This document shows, one piece after another, positions 33,248-42,052 of a stretch of DNA of 58,473 nt. Position 1 is the first letter of the stretch; each line of letters starts with the position of its first letter. This DNA comes from a virus. Location: positions 1-58,473 of IMG/VR virus record IMGVR_UViG_3300028394_000086; one strand, written 5' to 3'. The position numbers and the translations under genes were made by a program. The notes under the pieces are model-generated. The model worked only from the letters and a program-made list of their open reading frames with translations. It searched no databases and was not told where the DNA came from.

Positions 33248-33709
33248 ATGCCTAAATTTACAGTAGAAACGGATGAACCTAAACCAGCAATGGATCAGAT
33301 TCCCCCTGCAACTAAAGGAGCAGGCGCTTCAATCCAGACTACATATATCGACTCAACCCCTAGAGCAGGTGCACCATCAGCCCCACAGTTATCCGAAGCA
33401 GCTCAGCTTGCTAAGATTGAACTGGAAAAGAAACAGTGGGAAGCAGAGAACGCAAAGCAGAATGAAGACTGGATGGTCAAGAAGTGGCGACCCGCAATGG
33501 GTTGGTGCTACATGGTCATTTGTTGTTTAGACATGGCTATATTCCCAATCATGTGGAATGTGATTCAAGTTATGATGAAGCAACCACTAACCCAATGGAA
33601 TCCACTTACGCTGCAAGGCGCTGGTTTGTTCCATCTAGCAATGGGTGCAGTTCTTGGTATCTCTGCTTGGTCAAGAGGACAAGAGAAAATGCAAGGTGTA
33701 ACAAAATAA
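33248..33709 (+). CDS. Holin (GTA-type, 3TM superfamily-like)
   Basis: 153 aa. A hydrophilic N-terminal half ends in a helix with VKKWRPAMGW, the hallmark of this holin family. Two clear membrane segments follow (about 84-109 and 122-140). It makes the inner-membrane hole for the endolysin directly upstream. AAGGA precedes the ATG. Confidence 0.85.
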   Translation: MPKFTVETDEPKPAMDQIPPATKGAGASIQTTYIDSTPRAGAPSAPQLSEAAQLAKIELEKKQWEAENAKQNEDWMVKKWRPAMGWCYMVICCLDMAIFPIMWNVIQVMMKQPLTQWNPLTLQGAGLFHLAMGAVLGISAWSRGQEKMQGVTK

Positions 33710-33719
33710 GGATTTTAAA

Positions 33720-34031
33720 ATGAATGATGATGTTGAAAGTGTGATGGTCGTTAGGTTTTTCACTGGCGATGAAGTGATTGGTAAAGTGAGTGCGTTTGGT
33801 CAGCATAATATTGTAATCAAAAAGCCCGCCGCTATTGTGATGCAACAGGGCACAAATGGTAAAGCCAGTATGGGCCTTCTTGATTACCTACCAATGGCAA
33901 AGAGTAAAGAGATTGTGGTTAGTTCGTCCAATATTCTCTTTGTCTATGAGCCAATGCTTGATGTTGAAAATGCTTACAACACCTCATTTGGTTCTGGATT
34001 GGTATTGCCGAAAAGCGGGTTGACATTTTGA
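33720..34031 (+). CDS. Small Sm-like-fold candidate protein, paralogue of 13908
   Basis: 103 aa. VMVVRFFTGDEVIGKV, IVIKKPAAIV, LLDYLPMAKSKEIVVSSSNILFVYEPMLDVENAYN align in order with the protein at 13908-14270. Strand-rich and short, suggesting a small barrel. Function unknown; the position before DNA polymerase and the early/late borderline tell little. AAGGA precedes the ATG. Confidence 0.7.
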   Translation: MNDDVESVMVVRFFTGDEVIGKVSAFGQHNIVIKKPAAIVMQQGTNGKASMGLLDYLPMAKSKEIVVSSSNILFVYEPMLDVENAYNTSFGSGLVLPKSGLTF

Positions 34032-34048
34032 TGACGATGGTGTACTAT
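34020..34048 (+). promoter_or_regulatory. Early promoter of DNA polymerase, leaderless
   Basis: TTGACA, 17 nt, TACTAT, inside the end of the previous gene. Only 5 nt separate the -10 box from ATG 34054. Confidence 0.85.
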
Positions 34049-34053
34049 ACACC

Positions 34054-36585
34054 ATGAGCAAATTTTACACCAATGCGATGCAGTTCGGCAACAACATCTT
34101 GGTTCGCGGTTACGACCGCGGGCTACAGTTCAACGAAAAGATTCCCTACAAGCCCACGATGTTTGTCCAGTCAAAGCATGAGAATGCAAGCTGGACCGAC
34201 ATTCGTGGGCTTTCGCTTGAGCCAATCCAATTTGAATCCATCAATGAAGCTAAGGACTTTCTCAAGCAATATGAAGACGTAACCAATTTCAATATCTTTG
34301 GTCTACAGCGGTTCGTCTACACATACCTGAATGAAGAATATCCAACCGATGTGCCATATGATCGTGACCAAATCAAGGTCGCATATCTTGATATCGAAGT
34401 AAGTTCTGAGAATGGTTTTCCTGCGGTAGAGCGAGCATCGGATACCGTCACAGCCATCACGTTGAAGAAAGGCCCGATCTTTCATGTGTTTGGTTTAAAG
34501 CCATACACACCAACACGCAATGACGTTTTCTACCATCACTGTGTCAACGAAAAAGAATTGCTCATTCGTTTTCTGAGTGAGTGGGCGCACGATGGTTATC
34601 CCGATATCGTCACTGGTTGGAATATCACATGGTTTGATATTCCTTATCTTGCCAAACGTATGACAACGGTCATTGGTGAAAGTGAAATGAAGCGCCTCTC
34701 ACCATGGAAAAATGTCCGTGAGAGACGAGTTCAAATGACATTCAACAAGGTGCAGGTTGCATATGATATTGGTGGTGTGGCTACACTTGATTATCTTGAG
34801 ATGTATAAGAAATTCACATACTCTCAGCAGGAATCATATCGTCTTGACCATATTGCATTCGTTGAACTTGGTGAGAAGAAACTAGACCATTCTGAATTTG
34901 AGACACTCCACGAATTCTACATGAAAGATCATACTAAGTTTATTGACTACAATATCATCGACGTGGAACTTATCGTGAAGATGGACGATAAGATGAAACT
35001 AATTGATATGGCCCTCGCGCTCGCGTATGACGCGAAAGTTACCATCGCGGACGTGTTCACGCAGGTGCGTATGTGGGATGTTATCACGCACAACCATTTG
35101 TGGAAGAAGAGAATCGCAGTACCACTCAACGGTGGTGGTAGCAAGGACGAAGTGTTTGTTGGTGCGTATGTGAAAGACCCACAGGTTGGTTCGCACTCAT
35201 GGGTCATGTCTTTTGATTTGAACAGTCTGTATCCACATTTGATTATGCAGTATAACATTTCACCTGAAACCATTCATGTGAACGCGAAAGGCTATGCAAT
35301 CCAAGCAGACGTTACGATTGATGATCTGCTTGCTGGTAATATGCCAGAAGTGCCTGATGGTTATGGCCTTGCAGCTAACGGTTGTTTCTTTAGTAAAGCG
35401 AAGCAAGGGTTCTTGCCTACGATTATGCAACGCATGTACAATGACCGTGTGGTGTATAAGGACAAGATGATCCTTGCTCAAAAGGCCTACGAGAATGCAA
35501 AGACCGAAGCTGAGAAAAAACAGGCTGTTAAAGATATCTCACGCTACAAGAATATGCAGCTTGCAAAGAAAGTACAGTTGAACTCCGCATATGGCGCTAT
35601 CGGTAATCAGCATTTCCGTTTCTTTGATATTGACCAAGCTACCGCTATCACTCTTGGTGGGCAACTATCAATTCGTTGGGCTGAAAATGAAATGAATAAG
35701 TATCTCAACAAATTATTGAAGACGGAGGATTATGATTATGTTATTGCGTCTGATACAGATTCGCTTTATATTAGCTTTGATAAATTGGTACATAGCGTCT
35801 TTGAAAAGAGAATTGAGGCTGAAGGGCTTACTCCGGAACTCAAAGAAAAGATCATTAACTTTCTTGATAAGGTGGCTAGTGATAAAATGGAACCAGTTAT
35901 TGATCGCATCTATCAGGATCTTGCTGAACGTATGTGTGCCTTCCAGCAAAAAATGAATATGAAGCGCGAAGTAATTGCAGACCGTGGCATCTGGACCGCA
36001 AAGAAGCGATACATTCTCAATGTCCATGATTCCGAAGGTGTGCGATATGCTAAGCCAAAATTAAAAATCATGGGTATGGAAGCTGTAAAGTCCTCAACAC
36101 CAGCAGCTTGCCGCACGGCTATTAAAGATGTTCTTAACATCGTTATGACACAGAGCGAAGATGACCTGCATAGGTACATTGAAAAGTTCCGTAAAGAGTT
36201 TTGCAAGTTACCATTTGAAGATATTGCATTCCCTCGCAGTGTCCAGAACCTCACTAAATATCAGTACGAGACAAAAGGCGTTCCCATGCATGTGCGTGGT
36301 GCTATCGTATTCAATAAGAAGCTGCAACAGATGAAGCTTACGAAAAAATACGAGCAAATCAAAGACGGTGAAAAGATCCGCTTTGCTTATATGAAGATGC
36401 CAAATCCTATCCATGAGAATGTGATTGCCGTAATCTCTCAGTTGCCACCTGAGTTTAAATTAAACGCATATATTGACTATGATATGCAATTTGATAAGGC
36501 ATTTCTCGATCCACTTCGCACTATTCTTAACACCATTAATTGGCACACCGAAAAACAATCCACACTGGAGGCATTCTTCACATGA
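34054..36585 (+). CDS. 43: DNA polymerase gp43 (family B)
   Basis: 843 aa (T4: 898 aa). The N-terminus MSKFYTNAMQFGNNILVRGYD matches T4 MKEFYISIETVGNNIVERYID, fixing the start at the leaderless ATG. Exo I YLDIEVSS, pol A FDLNSLYPHLI, pol B VQLNSAYGAIGN and pol C ASDTDSLYIS are intact, so polymerase and 3'-5' exonuclease should both be active. The stop overlaps the next start (ATGA). Confidence 0.97.
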   Translation: MSKFYTNAMQFGNNILVRGYDRGLQFNEKIPYKPTMFVQSKHENASWTDIRGLSLEPIQFESINEAKDFLKQYEDVTNFNIFGLQRFVYTYLNEEYPTDVPYDRDQIKVAYLDIEVSSENGFPAVERASDTVTAITLKKGPIFHVFGLKPYTPTRNDVFYHHCVNEKELLIRFLSEWAHDGYPDIVTGWNITWFDIPYLAKRMTTVIGESEMKRLSPWKNVRERRVQMTFNKVQVAYDIGGVATLDYLEMYKKFTYSQQESYRLDHIAFVELGEKKLDHSEFETLHEFYMKDHTKFIDYNIIDVELIVKMDDKMKLIDMALALAYDAKVTIADVFTQVRMWDVITHNHLWKKRIAVPLNGGGSKDEVFVGAYVKDPQVGSHSWVMSFDLNSLYPHLIMQYNISPETIHVNAKGYAIQADVTIDDLLAGNMPEVPDGYGLAANGCFFSKAKQGFLPTIMQRMYNDRVVYKDKMILAQKAYENAKTEAEKKQAVKDISRYKNMQLAKKVQLNSAYGAIGNQHFRFFDIDQATAITLGGQLSIRWAENEMNKYLNKLLKTEDYDYVIASDTDSLYISFDKLVHSVFEKRIEAEGLTPELKEKIINFLDKVASDKMEPVIDRIYQDLAERMCAFQQKMNMKREVIADRGIWTAKKRYILNVHDSEGVRYAKPKLKIMGMEAVKSSTPAACRTAIKDVLNIVMTQSEDDLHRYIEKFRKEFCKLPFEDIAFPRSVQNLTKYQYETKGVPMHVRGAIVFNKKLQQMKLTKKYEQIKDGEKIRFAYMKMPNPIHENVIAVISQLPPEFKLNAYIDYDMQFDKAFLDPLRTILNTINWHTEKQSTLEAFFT

Positions 36586-36797
36586 AAGACGACGAATACG
36601 ATTTTGGCTTTACATTTTCTGACACCGAAGAAATTAAAAGTCAGGCTGTTGACAAGGCAGAAGGCTTGCGTAAGATGATTATGCCATTGCTGAATAACTT
36701 GATGAAGAATCCTGAAAAGGATACCATCGTATGGCCTAACCGGGATAAGACAATCAAAACTTTCATCAAGAAGATGGATGACTACATGAAGTCCTGA
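36582..36797 (+). CDS. Conserved small T4-like protein (WPNR motif)
   Basis: 71 aa: MKDDEYDFGFTFSDTEEI, then helical LRKMIMPLLNNLMKNPEKDTIVWPNRDKTIKTFIKKMDDYM. The NPEKDxIxWPNR stretch recurs in marine T4-like phages beside polymerase or uvsX. It is coupled to gp43 by ATGA overlap. Function unknown. Confidence 0.8.
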   Translation: MKDDEYDFGFTFSDTEEIKSQAVDKAEGLRKMIMPLLNNLMKNPEKDTIVWPNRDKTIKTFIKKMDDYMKS

Positions 36798-36808
36798 AGG
36801 GCAATCGT

Positions 36809-37393
36809 ATGACACAACTCTGGAGCATAGATTATAATGATTATACAAAAAATAAAGATTTAAAATGGCAGCATTGTTCCAGAACAAATAGATATGTTTA
36901 TGTCACGCCTAATGGCATAAAAGATATCTACAACTTCTGTAAAATTTATAAAACTATATCAATTTTAGATTATGGATGTGGCTTTGATTATAGCTATGCA
37001 AAAGATGGATCGCATCAAAAAAAAATTACTGATAATATCAATGTTACTAGATATGACCCCTTTATCGAAGAATATTCTATTCAGCCTTCACAAGCTTCAG
37101 ATATCGTAGTATGCAATAATGTATTAAACGCGATTGAACCTGATTTTTTTGATGAGGTTATGAAAAACATTTATAATTTGACAAACAAGGCCGTAATATG
37201 TAACATAATTGTTCCCGGGATGCACATATCAACAGCCGAAGAATTTATCAAGAAAATAGCAAAAAGTAAATTCACGATCAAAGAATTTACATATAAAACT
37301 CTAAATGAATGGAAAAATATCGTGGGCTACGCCACCCACGATTCTGATAATGATAGCAATGAAAAAGTTTTGTATATGTTGCTAGAAAAATAA
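36809..37393 (+). CDS. SAM-methyltransferase-fold protein, AT-rich
   Basis: 194 aa. ISILDYGCGFDY resembles SAM motif I (DxGCG), then VTRYDPFIEEY, ASDIVVCNNVLNAIEPDFFDEVMKNIYNL and AVICNIIVP follow the class I methyltransferase strand order. The target is unknown. It is very AT-rich (14 G+C of 60 in 36841-36900), unlike polymerase and uvsX on either side, so it is probably recent cargo. GAAGGG precedes the ATG. Confidence 0.65.
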   Translation: MTQLWSIDYNDYTKNKDLKWQHCSRTNRYVYVTPNGIKDIYNFCKIYKTISILDYGCGFDYSYAKDGSHQKKITDNINVTRYDPFIEEYSIQPSQASDIVVCNNVLNAIEPDFFDEVMKNIYNLTNKAVICNIIVPGMHISTAEEFIKKIAKSKFTIKEFTYKTLNEWKNIVGYATHDSDNDSNEKVLYMLLEK

Positions 37394-37399
37394 TTGTGG

Positions 37400-37428
37400 T
37401 TGACAATCTAATAAACTTGTGATATGAT
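37400..37428 (+). promoter_or_regulatory. Early promoter of uvsX
   Basis: TTGACA, 17 nt, TATGAT. Leader with TGGAGG ribosome site follows. Confidence 0.85.
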
Positions 37429-37449
37429 GTTTATATTAATGGAGGTAAT

Positions 37450-38502
37450 ATGTCACTCAAAGATAAGCTAATCAAAAATTCTACAATCGCTTTCACGTCC
37501 ACATTGGCTGATAGCAAAATCTTCGCGAAGAAGGATATGATTCCTACTTCTGTTCCCATGATTAACGTAGCACTATCTGGCAGCGTTGATGGCGGTATTG
37601 TACCAGGCCTTACAATGCTCGCTGGTCCATCAAAGCATTTCAAGACTGGCTTTGCTTTGCTTATGGCTTCATCGTTTCTAAAGAAGTATCCTGATGGTAT
37701 CGTACTGTTTTATGATTCTGAGTTTGGTACTCCTCAGTCTTATTTTGAAACATTTGGTATTCCGTTTGATAGTGTGGTGCATACACCGATCACTGATATC
37801 GAGGAACTAAAGTTTGATATCATGCAGCAAATGAAAGAGATTACTCGCGACGAACATGTTATGATTGTTATTGATTCTATTGGTAATCTTGCATCAAAGA
37901 AAGAAGTGGACGATGCGCTAGACGGTAAGTCGGTCGCTGATATGTCCAGAGCAAAGCAGTTGAAGTCTTTGTTCCGTATGATTACGCCACACTTGACGCT
38001 CAAGGATATGCCTATGATCGTCGTCAATCATACCTATAAAGAGATCGGTCTATATCCAAAAGATATCGTTGGCGGTGGTACCGGCTCGTACTATTCATCC
38101 GATGCTATTTGGATTCTTGGTCGTCAGCAAGACAAGGACGGTACTGAGATCCAAGGTTACCATTTCGTTATCAATGTTGAGAAGTCGCGCTATGTCAAAG
38201 AGAAGTCCAAGATCCCAATTACCGTCTCTTTCGAAGGTGGTATTAATCGTTGGTCAGGCCTCCTTGATGTTGCTCTCGACGGCGGTTATATTATTAAGCC
38301 TAAGAATGGATGGTATGCAACAGTCGATAAGGAAACTGGAGAAGTCCATACACCAAACTTCCGAGCAGGAGATATTGTCAACAACAAAGAGTTTTGGCTA
38401 AAAATGTTCAAGGAAACGGATTTCTCTCAGTACATTGAAAGCAAGTACAAGATGGCTATGGGTGCTATCATGGAAGATAGTGGTGATGACGATGCCGAAT
38501 AA
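37450..38502 (+). CDS. uvsX: Recombinase UvsX (RecA-like)
   Basis: 350 aa (T4: 391 aa). Walker A GPSKHFKT (59-66, T4 GPSKSFKS), VMIVIDSIGNLASKKEVDDA and VNHTYKEIGLYPKDIVGGGTGSYYSSD are diagnostic. It forms the strand-exchange filament loaded by UvsY. TGGAGG precedes the ATG. The end overlaps the next gene. Confidence 0.95.
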   Translation: MSLKDKLIKNSTIAFTSTLADSKIFAKKDMIPTSVPMINVALSGSVDGGIVPGLTMLAGPSKHFKTGFALLMASSFLKKYPDGIVLFYDSEFGTPQSYFETFGIPFDSVVHTPITDIEELKFDIMQQMKEITRDEHVMIVIDSIGNLASKKEVDDALDGKSVADMSRAKQLKSLFRMITPHLTLKDMPMIVVNHTYKEIGLYPKDIVGGGTGSYYSSDAIWILGRQQDKDGTEIQGYHFVINVEKSRYVKEKSKIPITVSFEGGINRWSGLLDVALDGGYIIKPKNGWYATVDKETGEVHTPNFRAGDIVNNKEFWLKMFKETDFSQYIESKYKMAMGAIMEDSGDDDAE

Positions 38503-38866
38503 TGTTATTGACAATCCCGTTGCACCACGCTATAATCACTTAGATCATCCAAGCGTACAGAATTTCACATGCATCCATGTTCAAGATGGTGAGTTCGAAG
38601 GTTTGGTATATCACTATGAGAACCTAAAGATTGGCGCACCAGATGAAGAAGGTGCATTGCTTACCTTCAATTATCATATCGTTGAAGGTTCAACACCGGA
38701 AGATCCTGAAGTGAAGCGCCGTATGGAAGATGTTATTGCTTCCATCATTTATCATATTTTATCTGACAGTGTAGGGAAGATTGGATCCGATGAGAATAGA
38801 ACAGACAATCCTGAAGAATCTGGTGCACAACGAGGACTTCGCACGGAAGACCCTGCCGTTTCTTAA
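38486..38866 (+). CDS. Conserved protein between uvsX and helicase 41
   Basis: 126 aa. HPSVQNFTCIHVQDGEFEGLVYHYENLKIGAPDEEGALLTFNYHIVEG looks like a compact beta domain, followed by an acidic helical region (VKRRMEDVIASIIYHIL). It overlaps uvsX by 17 nt and helicase 41 by 77 nt. Start ATG 38486 or 38492. The position is shared by many marine T4-like phages. Function unknown. A perfect promoter lies inside it. Confidence 0.7.
   Translation: MTMPNNVIDNPVAPRYNHLDHPSVQNFTCIHVQDGEFEGLVYHYENLKIGAPDEEGALLTFNYHIVEGSTPEDPEVKRRMEDVIASIIYHILSDSVGKIGSDENRTDNPEESGAQRGLRTEDPAVS
38508..38536 (+). promoter_or_regulatory. Consensus promoter inside an open frame
   Basis: TTGACA, 17 nt, TATAAT within codons 8-17 of the gene at 38486. 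It can only serve helicase 41 (start 38790) and glutaredoxin, with a leader of about 247 nt. Confidence 0.7.
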
Positions 38867-40211
38867 AGACGAGTATTTTACCAATGGTAGTGAACGCGCG
38901 GTATTCCTGCGCGTTCATGATTTTATGATGAAGTATAATTCTAGGCCCACACGCGAAGCTCTTGCAGTTGAGTTGGACAATGCAACCAACATGCCAGAAG
39001 AAGAGCATAAGCGGGCTCTTGAGGTAGTTGCTAATCTTAGCGAACCAGAACCTACTGACATTCAATGGTTGCTTGACAACACCGAAAAGTTTTGCCAAGA
39101 GAAAGCTGTCCATAATGCAATCATGGAAAGCATTACCATTCTTGATGGTAAAGATAAGAACCGCTCGTCTAGTAGCATCCCTGAGATCCTATCAGAGGCC
39201 CTCGGCGTATCTTTTGATTCTCATGTTGGTCACGATTTCATCGAGGACTTCGGTGAGCGATATGATTTCTACCATCGCGTAGAAGAAAAGATTCCGTTTG
39301 ATCTAGGTCTGATGAACGATATCACTCGTGGTGGTCTATCTCGTAAGTCTCTCAACATCATCCTCGCTGGCACCGGTGCTGGTAAAACTTTGATGATGTG
39401 CCACTTCGCAGCAAATAATCTTGCGTCTGGTAAGAATGTTCTCTATATCACGATGGAAATGGCCGAAGAGAAAATCGCAGAGCGCATTGATGCCAACCTG
39501 CTGAATGTGCCACTAGAAGACCTTGGGCAGCTACCGCGTGATATGTACGAAAAGAAGATTGAACGCCTTCGTGCGAAGACAACTGGTAAGCTTATCATCA
39601 AGGAATATCCTACTGCATCCGCACACGCGGGACATTTTAGGCATCTCCTGAATGAGCTAAATCTAAAGCGAAATTTTATGCCAGATATCATCTATATTGA
39701 TTACCTGAATATCTGCATGTCCGCACGAATCAAACCTGGTGCAAATGTGAATAGTTATACATACATTAAGGCTATTGCAGAAGAGCTTCGTGGCCTTGCG
39801 GTAGAGAAAAATCTACCCATCGTATCAGCCACACAGACAACCAGGTCTGGCTATACTTCAAGCGATCCTGGGCTTGAAGATACATCTGAGTCGTTTGGTT
39901 TACCAGCCACGGCCGACTTTATGATTGCTCTTATCCGTACCGAAGACGCAGACGAGCGTGGGCAGGTAATGGTAAAGCAATTGAAGAACCGCTATGCTGA
40001 TCCAGCTATCAATAAAAGGTTTATGCTTGGTATTGATAGAACCAAAATGCGTCTCTTTGACGCTGAGGATAGCGCACAGGATGATCTGATTGATGATAGT
40101 CGTGGTGGTAAGACCAAGCGGTCTGACTCCGTAATGGACAACTCTAAGTTTGGTATGGAAGACCGTGAGCGTACCAAACCAAAGTCAAAGTTTGGTAATT
40201 TCAAATTCTAA
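38790..40211 (+). CDS. 41: Replicative DNA helicase gp41 (DnaB-like)
   Basis: 473 aa (T4: 475 aa). FLKDEYFTNGSERAVFLRVHDF matches the T4 N-domain; Walker A GTGAGKT (about 194-200), ISFDSHVGHDF-like VSFDSHVGHDFIEDF, ITMEMAEEKIAERIDAN and YIDYLNICMSARIK follow. It unwinds the fork with primase gp61. ATG 38790 is preferred over TTG 38781. Confidence 0.95.
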   Translation: MRIEQTILKNLVHNEDFARKTLPFLKDEYFTNGSERAVFLRVHDFMMKYNSRPTREALAVELDNATNMPEEEHKRALEVVANLSEPEPTDIQWLLDNTEKFCQEKAVHNAIMESITILDGKDKNRSSSSIPEILSEALGVSFDSHVGHDFIEDFGERYDFYHRVEEKIPFDLGLMNDITRGGLSRKSLNIILAGTGAGKTLMMCHFAANNLASGKNVLYITMEMAEEKIAERIDANLLNVPLEDLGQLPRDMYEKKIERLRAKTTGKLIIKEYPTASAHAGHFRHLLNELNLKRNFMPDIIYIDYLNICMSARIKPGANVNSYTYIKAIAEELRGLAVEKNLPIVSATQTTRSGYTSSDPGLEDTSESFGLPATADFMIALIRTEDADERGQVMVKQLKNRYADPAINKRFMLGIDRTKMRLFDAEDSAQDDLIDDSRGGKTKRSDSVMDNSKFGMEDRERTKPKSKFGNFKF

Positions 40212-40241
40212 ATAGATATTCGACGGCTGGAGAATTAAGTA

Positions 40242-40469
40242 ATGCAGATTAAGATGTTCACAAAGGACGTGTGCAGTTATTGTGCTGCGGCCAAAGATTT
40301 CTTCAACGACCGCCATCTTGAGTTCACCGAGTTTAAGATTGGCAAACATATTACCCGTGAAGATTTCGTTAAGCAGTATCCTGACTATCGTACAGTACCT
40401 CAGATTTTTATCAATGACGAACATGTTGGTGGTTACGACGATTTAGTTAAGGATCCTAGATTTAAATAG
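40242..40469 (+). CDS. Glutaredoxin
   Basis: 75 aa. The redox site CSYC (11-14) with the following VPQIFINDEHVGGYDDL (cis-Pro and glutathione-binding GGYDDL) defines a glutaredoxin. It can supply electrons for deoxynucleotide synthesis, though class II RNRs more often use thioredoxin. CTGGAG precedes the ATG; a weak late-box variant lies at 40207. Confidence 0.93.
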   Translation: MQIKMFTKDVCSYCAAAKDFFNDRHLEFTEFKIGKHITREDFVKQYPDYRTVPQIFINDEHVGGYDDLVKDPRFK

Positions 40470-40478
40470 GAGACTAAA

Positions 40479-41342
40479 ATGTTAAAAACAACCATGGCTG
40501 TACTCATGCTGGTGTTCTTATGTAACACCGCAGAAGCCGAACCCAAGAAGAAAGTTTCAGCGAAGACCGCGGAACGCTACTGTAACCTAAGCGTACAAGA
40601 CAGATACGCACATCTTGCAAAATTCTGCAAGCAGTTGCAAGCAAAGAGAGTAGTCCCAGCCGCAGCTGCTATTGTTGCGTCTACATATGATGACGACACG
40701 CCTGCAAATTTCTTCAGACAGGATAGGGAGAGAGCCGAAGCATCACAGTTTTTTGCTGGTTGGCAAAAGCTAGATGCGCCACCGGTAGAGCATAAGAAGC
40801 CTAAAGCTAAACCGGTAATGGCTGTTATTGATTTGAATACCGAGCTTCCTAAGGGTAACACCAATGTATCTCAGTCGCATCCAGAACAACCTATGCGCCG
40901 TGAAAATCCACGCCCTGTGTTTGCACCAGAACCAGTGCGGATTGCGAGAGAGTGGGAAGGGCTAAATGTAAGAAACGACCGTTCCGATCTTACCAAGCTA
41001 CTATCAGCTGGTAATGATATGAAGGTGGACCCAGTTCGTATTCCATGGTGTGCAGCTTTCGCAAATGCGGTATTAAATAAGGCTGGATACCAGGGCACAG
41101 GTTCTCTATTAGCTCGCAGCTTTTTAGGGTACGGAATTCCTACTACATATCCAAGAGAAGGTGATATTGCGGTGTTTTCACGAGGCAAGAATAGCTCAGC
41201 AGGCCATGTTGGGTTCTATGTCGGTGAGGAAACTGTTGATGGTGTTAGATACATCAAGGTTCTTGGTGGTAACCAGAACAAAGAGGTTAGCGTAGCTTAC
41301 TACCCAGCAAACAAGTTGCTGGGCTACAGAAAATTGGGCTAG
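40479..41342 (+). CDS. Secreted TIGR02594-type cell-wall hydrolase
   Basis: 287 aa. An N-terminal signal peptide (MLKTTMAVLMLVFLCNTAEA, cut likely after AEA) is followed by a disordered middle and a C-terminal NlpC/CHAP-like domain with PWCAAFANAVLNKAGYQGTG (Cys about 191), GDIAVFSRGK, GHVGFYVGEE (His about 242) and VLGGNQNKEV. This fits the TIGR02594 family. It would act in the periplasm, beside or instead of the cytoplasmic GH19 endolysin. TAGGAG precedes the ATG and a terminator follows. Confidence 0.82.
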   Translation: MLKTTMAVLMLVFLCNTAEAEPKKKVSAKTAERYCNLSVQDRYAHLAKFCKQLQAKRVVPAAAAIVASTYDDDTPANFFRQDRERAEASQFFAGWQKLDAPPVEHKKPKAKPVMAVIDLNTELPKGNTNVSQSHPEQPMRRENPRPVFAPEPVRIAREWEGLNVRNDRSDLTKLLSAGNDMKVDPVRIPWCAAFANAVLNKAGYQGTGSLLARSFLGYGIPTTYPREGDIAVFSRGKNSSAGHVGFYVGEETVDGVRYIKVLGGNQNKEVSVAYYPANKLLGYRKLG

Positions 41343-41374
41343 CATACAAGGAGGTGCCTTTTATTATGTTAGTC

Positions 41375-41406
41375 AGGGGGAAGCAATAACGCTTTCCCCT
41401 TTTTCG
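41375..41406 (+). terminator. Intrinsic terminator after the wall hydrolase
   Basis: GGGGGAAGC and GCTTTCCCC pair with one bulge and a 6-nt loop, followed by TTTTT. It sits just before a late promoter. Confidence 0.85.
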
Positions 41407-41412
41407 TTTTAT

Positions 41413-41420
41413 TATAAATA
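41413..41420 (+). promoter_or_regulatory. Late promoter giving a near-leaderless mRNA
   Basis: Exact TATAAATA. Predicted +1 at 41426, only 2 nt before ATG 41428. Confidence 0.8.
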
Positions 41421-41427
41421 GGGTACG

Positions 41428-42036
41428 ATGCTAAAATTCCGCGAGTTCATAGCTGAGGATGTTTCTGGTAGTCTGTCGGTGTTTGACATTGACGACACGC
41501 TATTCAGCACCACGACACAAGTCCTCGTCAGAAAAGATGGCAAGGTTGTTGAGAAATTAACACCAGCCGAGTTCAATGTGTACAAGCTAAAAGACGGTGA
41601 GGAATTTGACTTCGCTCAATTCCGATCATCTAAGGTGTTCGCTGATACCGCAAAGCCAATTGAGACTGTATTCAAGACGGCTAAGAAAATGATTAGCAGA
41701 TTCCGTGCGCATCCTAACAAGCGCATTATCATCTGTACCGCTCGCGCGGATCTAGACGATAAGAAGCTGTTCCTTGATACGTTTAAAAAGTATGGCTTTG
41801 ATATCACGCAGGTGCATGTGTATCGCGCAGGCAATATTAAAGCCCCAGGTGCAGAAGCCAAAAAGCAAATTGTTCGTGACCAACTAAAAGCTGGTAAGTA
41901 TCAGGTAGCTAGAATGTTTGATGACGCTAAGGCCAACCTTGATAAGTTCATTGAACTGCATACCGAGTTTCCAAAGATTAATTTTGAAGCATTCCTAATC
42001 CATGAGGATGGAAGAATAACACGTTACAACGGATAA
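41428..42036 (+). CDS. HAD-superfamily phosphatase-like protein
   Basis: 202 aa. Motif I is VFDIDDTLF (D20, D22), motif II IICTARA, motif III region VARMFDDAKANLDKF. This resembles polynucleotide-phosphatase or nucleotidase HAD enzymes of T4-like phages. The N-terminal MLKFREFIAED is shared with head-associated late proteins of these phages. No ribosome site is possible in the 2-nt leader. Confidence 0.85.
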   Translation: MLKFREFIAEDVSGSLSVFDIDDTLFSTTTQVLVRKDGKVVEKLTPAEFNVYKLKDGEEFDFAQFRSSKVFADTAKPIETVFKTAKKMISRFRAHPNKRIIICTARADLDDKKLFLDTFKKYGFDITQVHVYRAGNIKAPGAEAKKQIVRDQLKAGKYQVARMFDDAKANLDKFIELHTEFPKINFEAFLIHEDGRITRYNG

Positions 42037-42052
42037 CAAGAAAGGTATAAGC

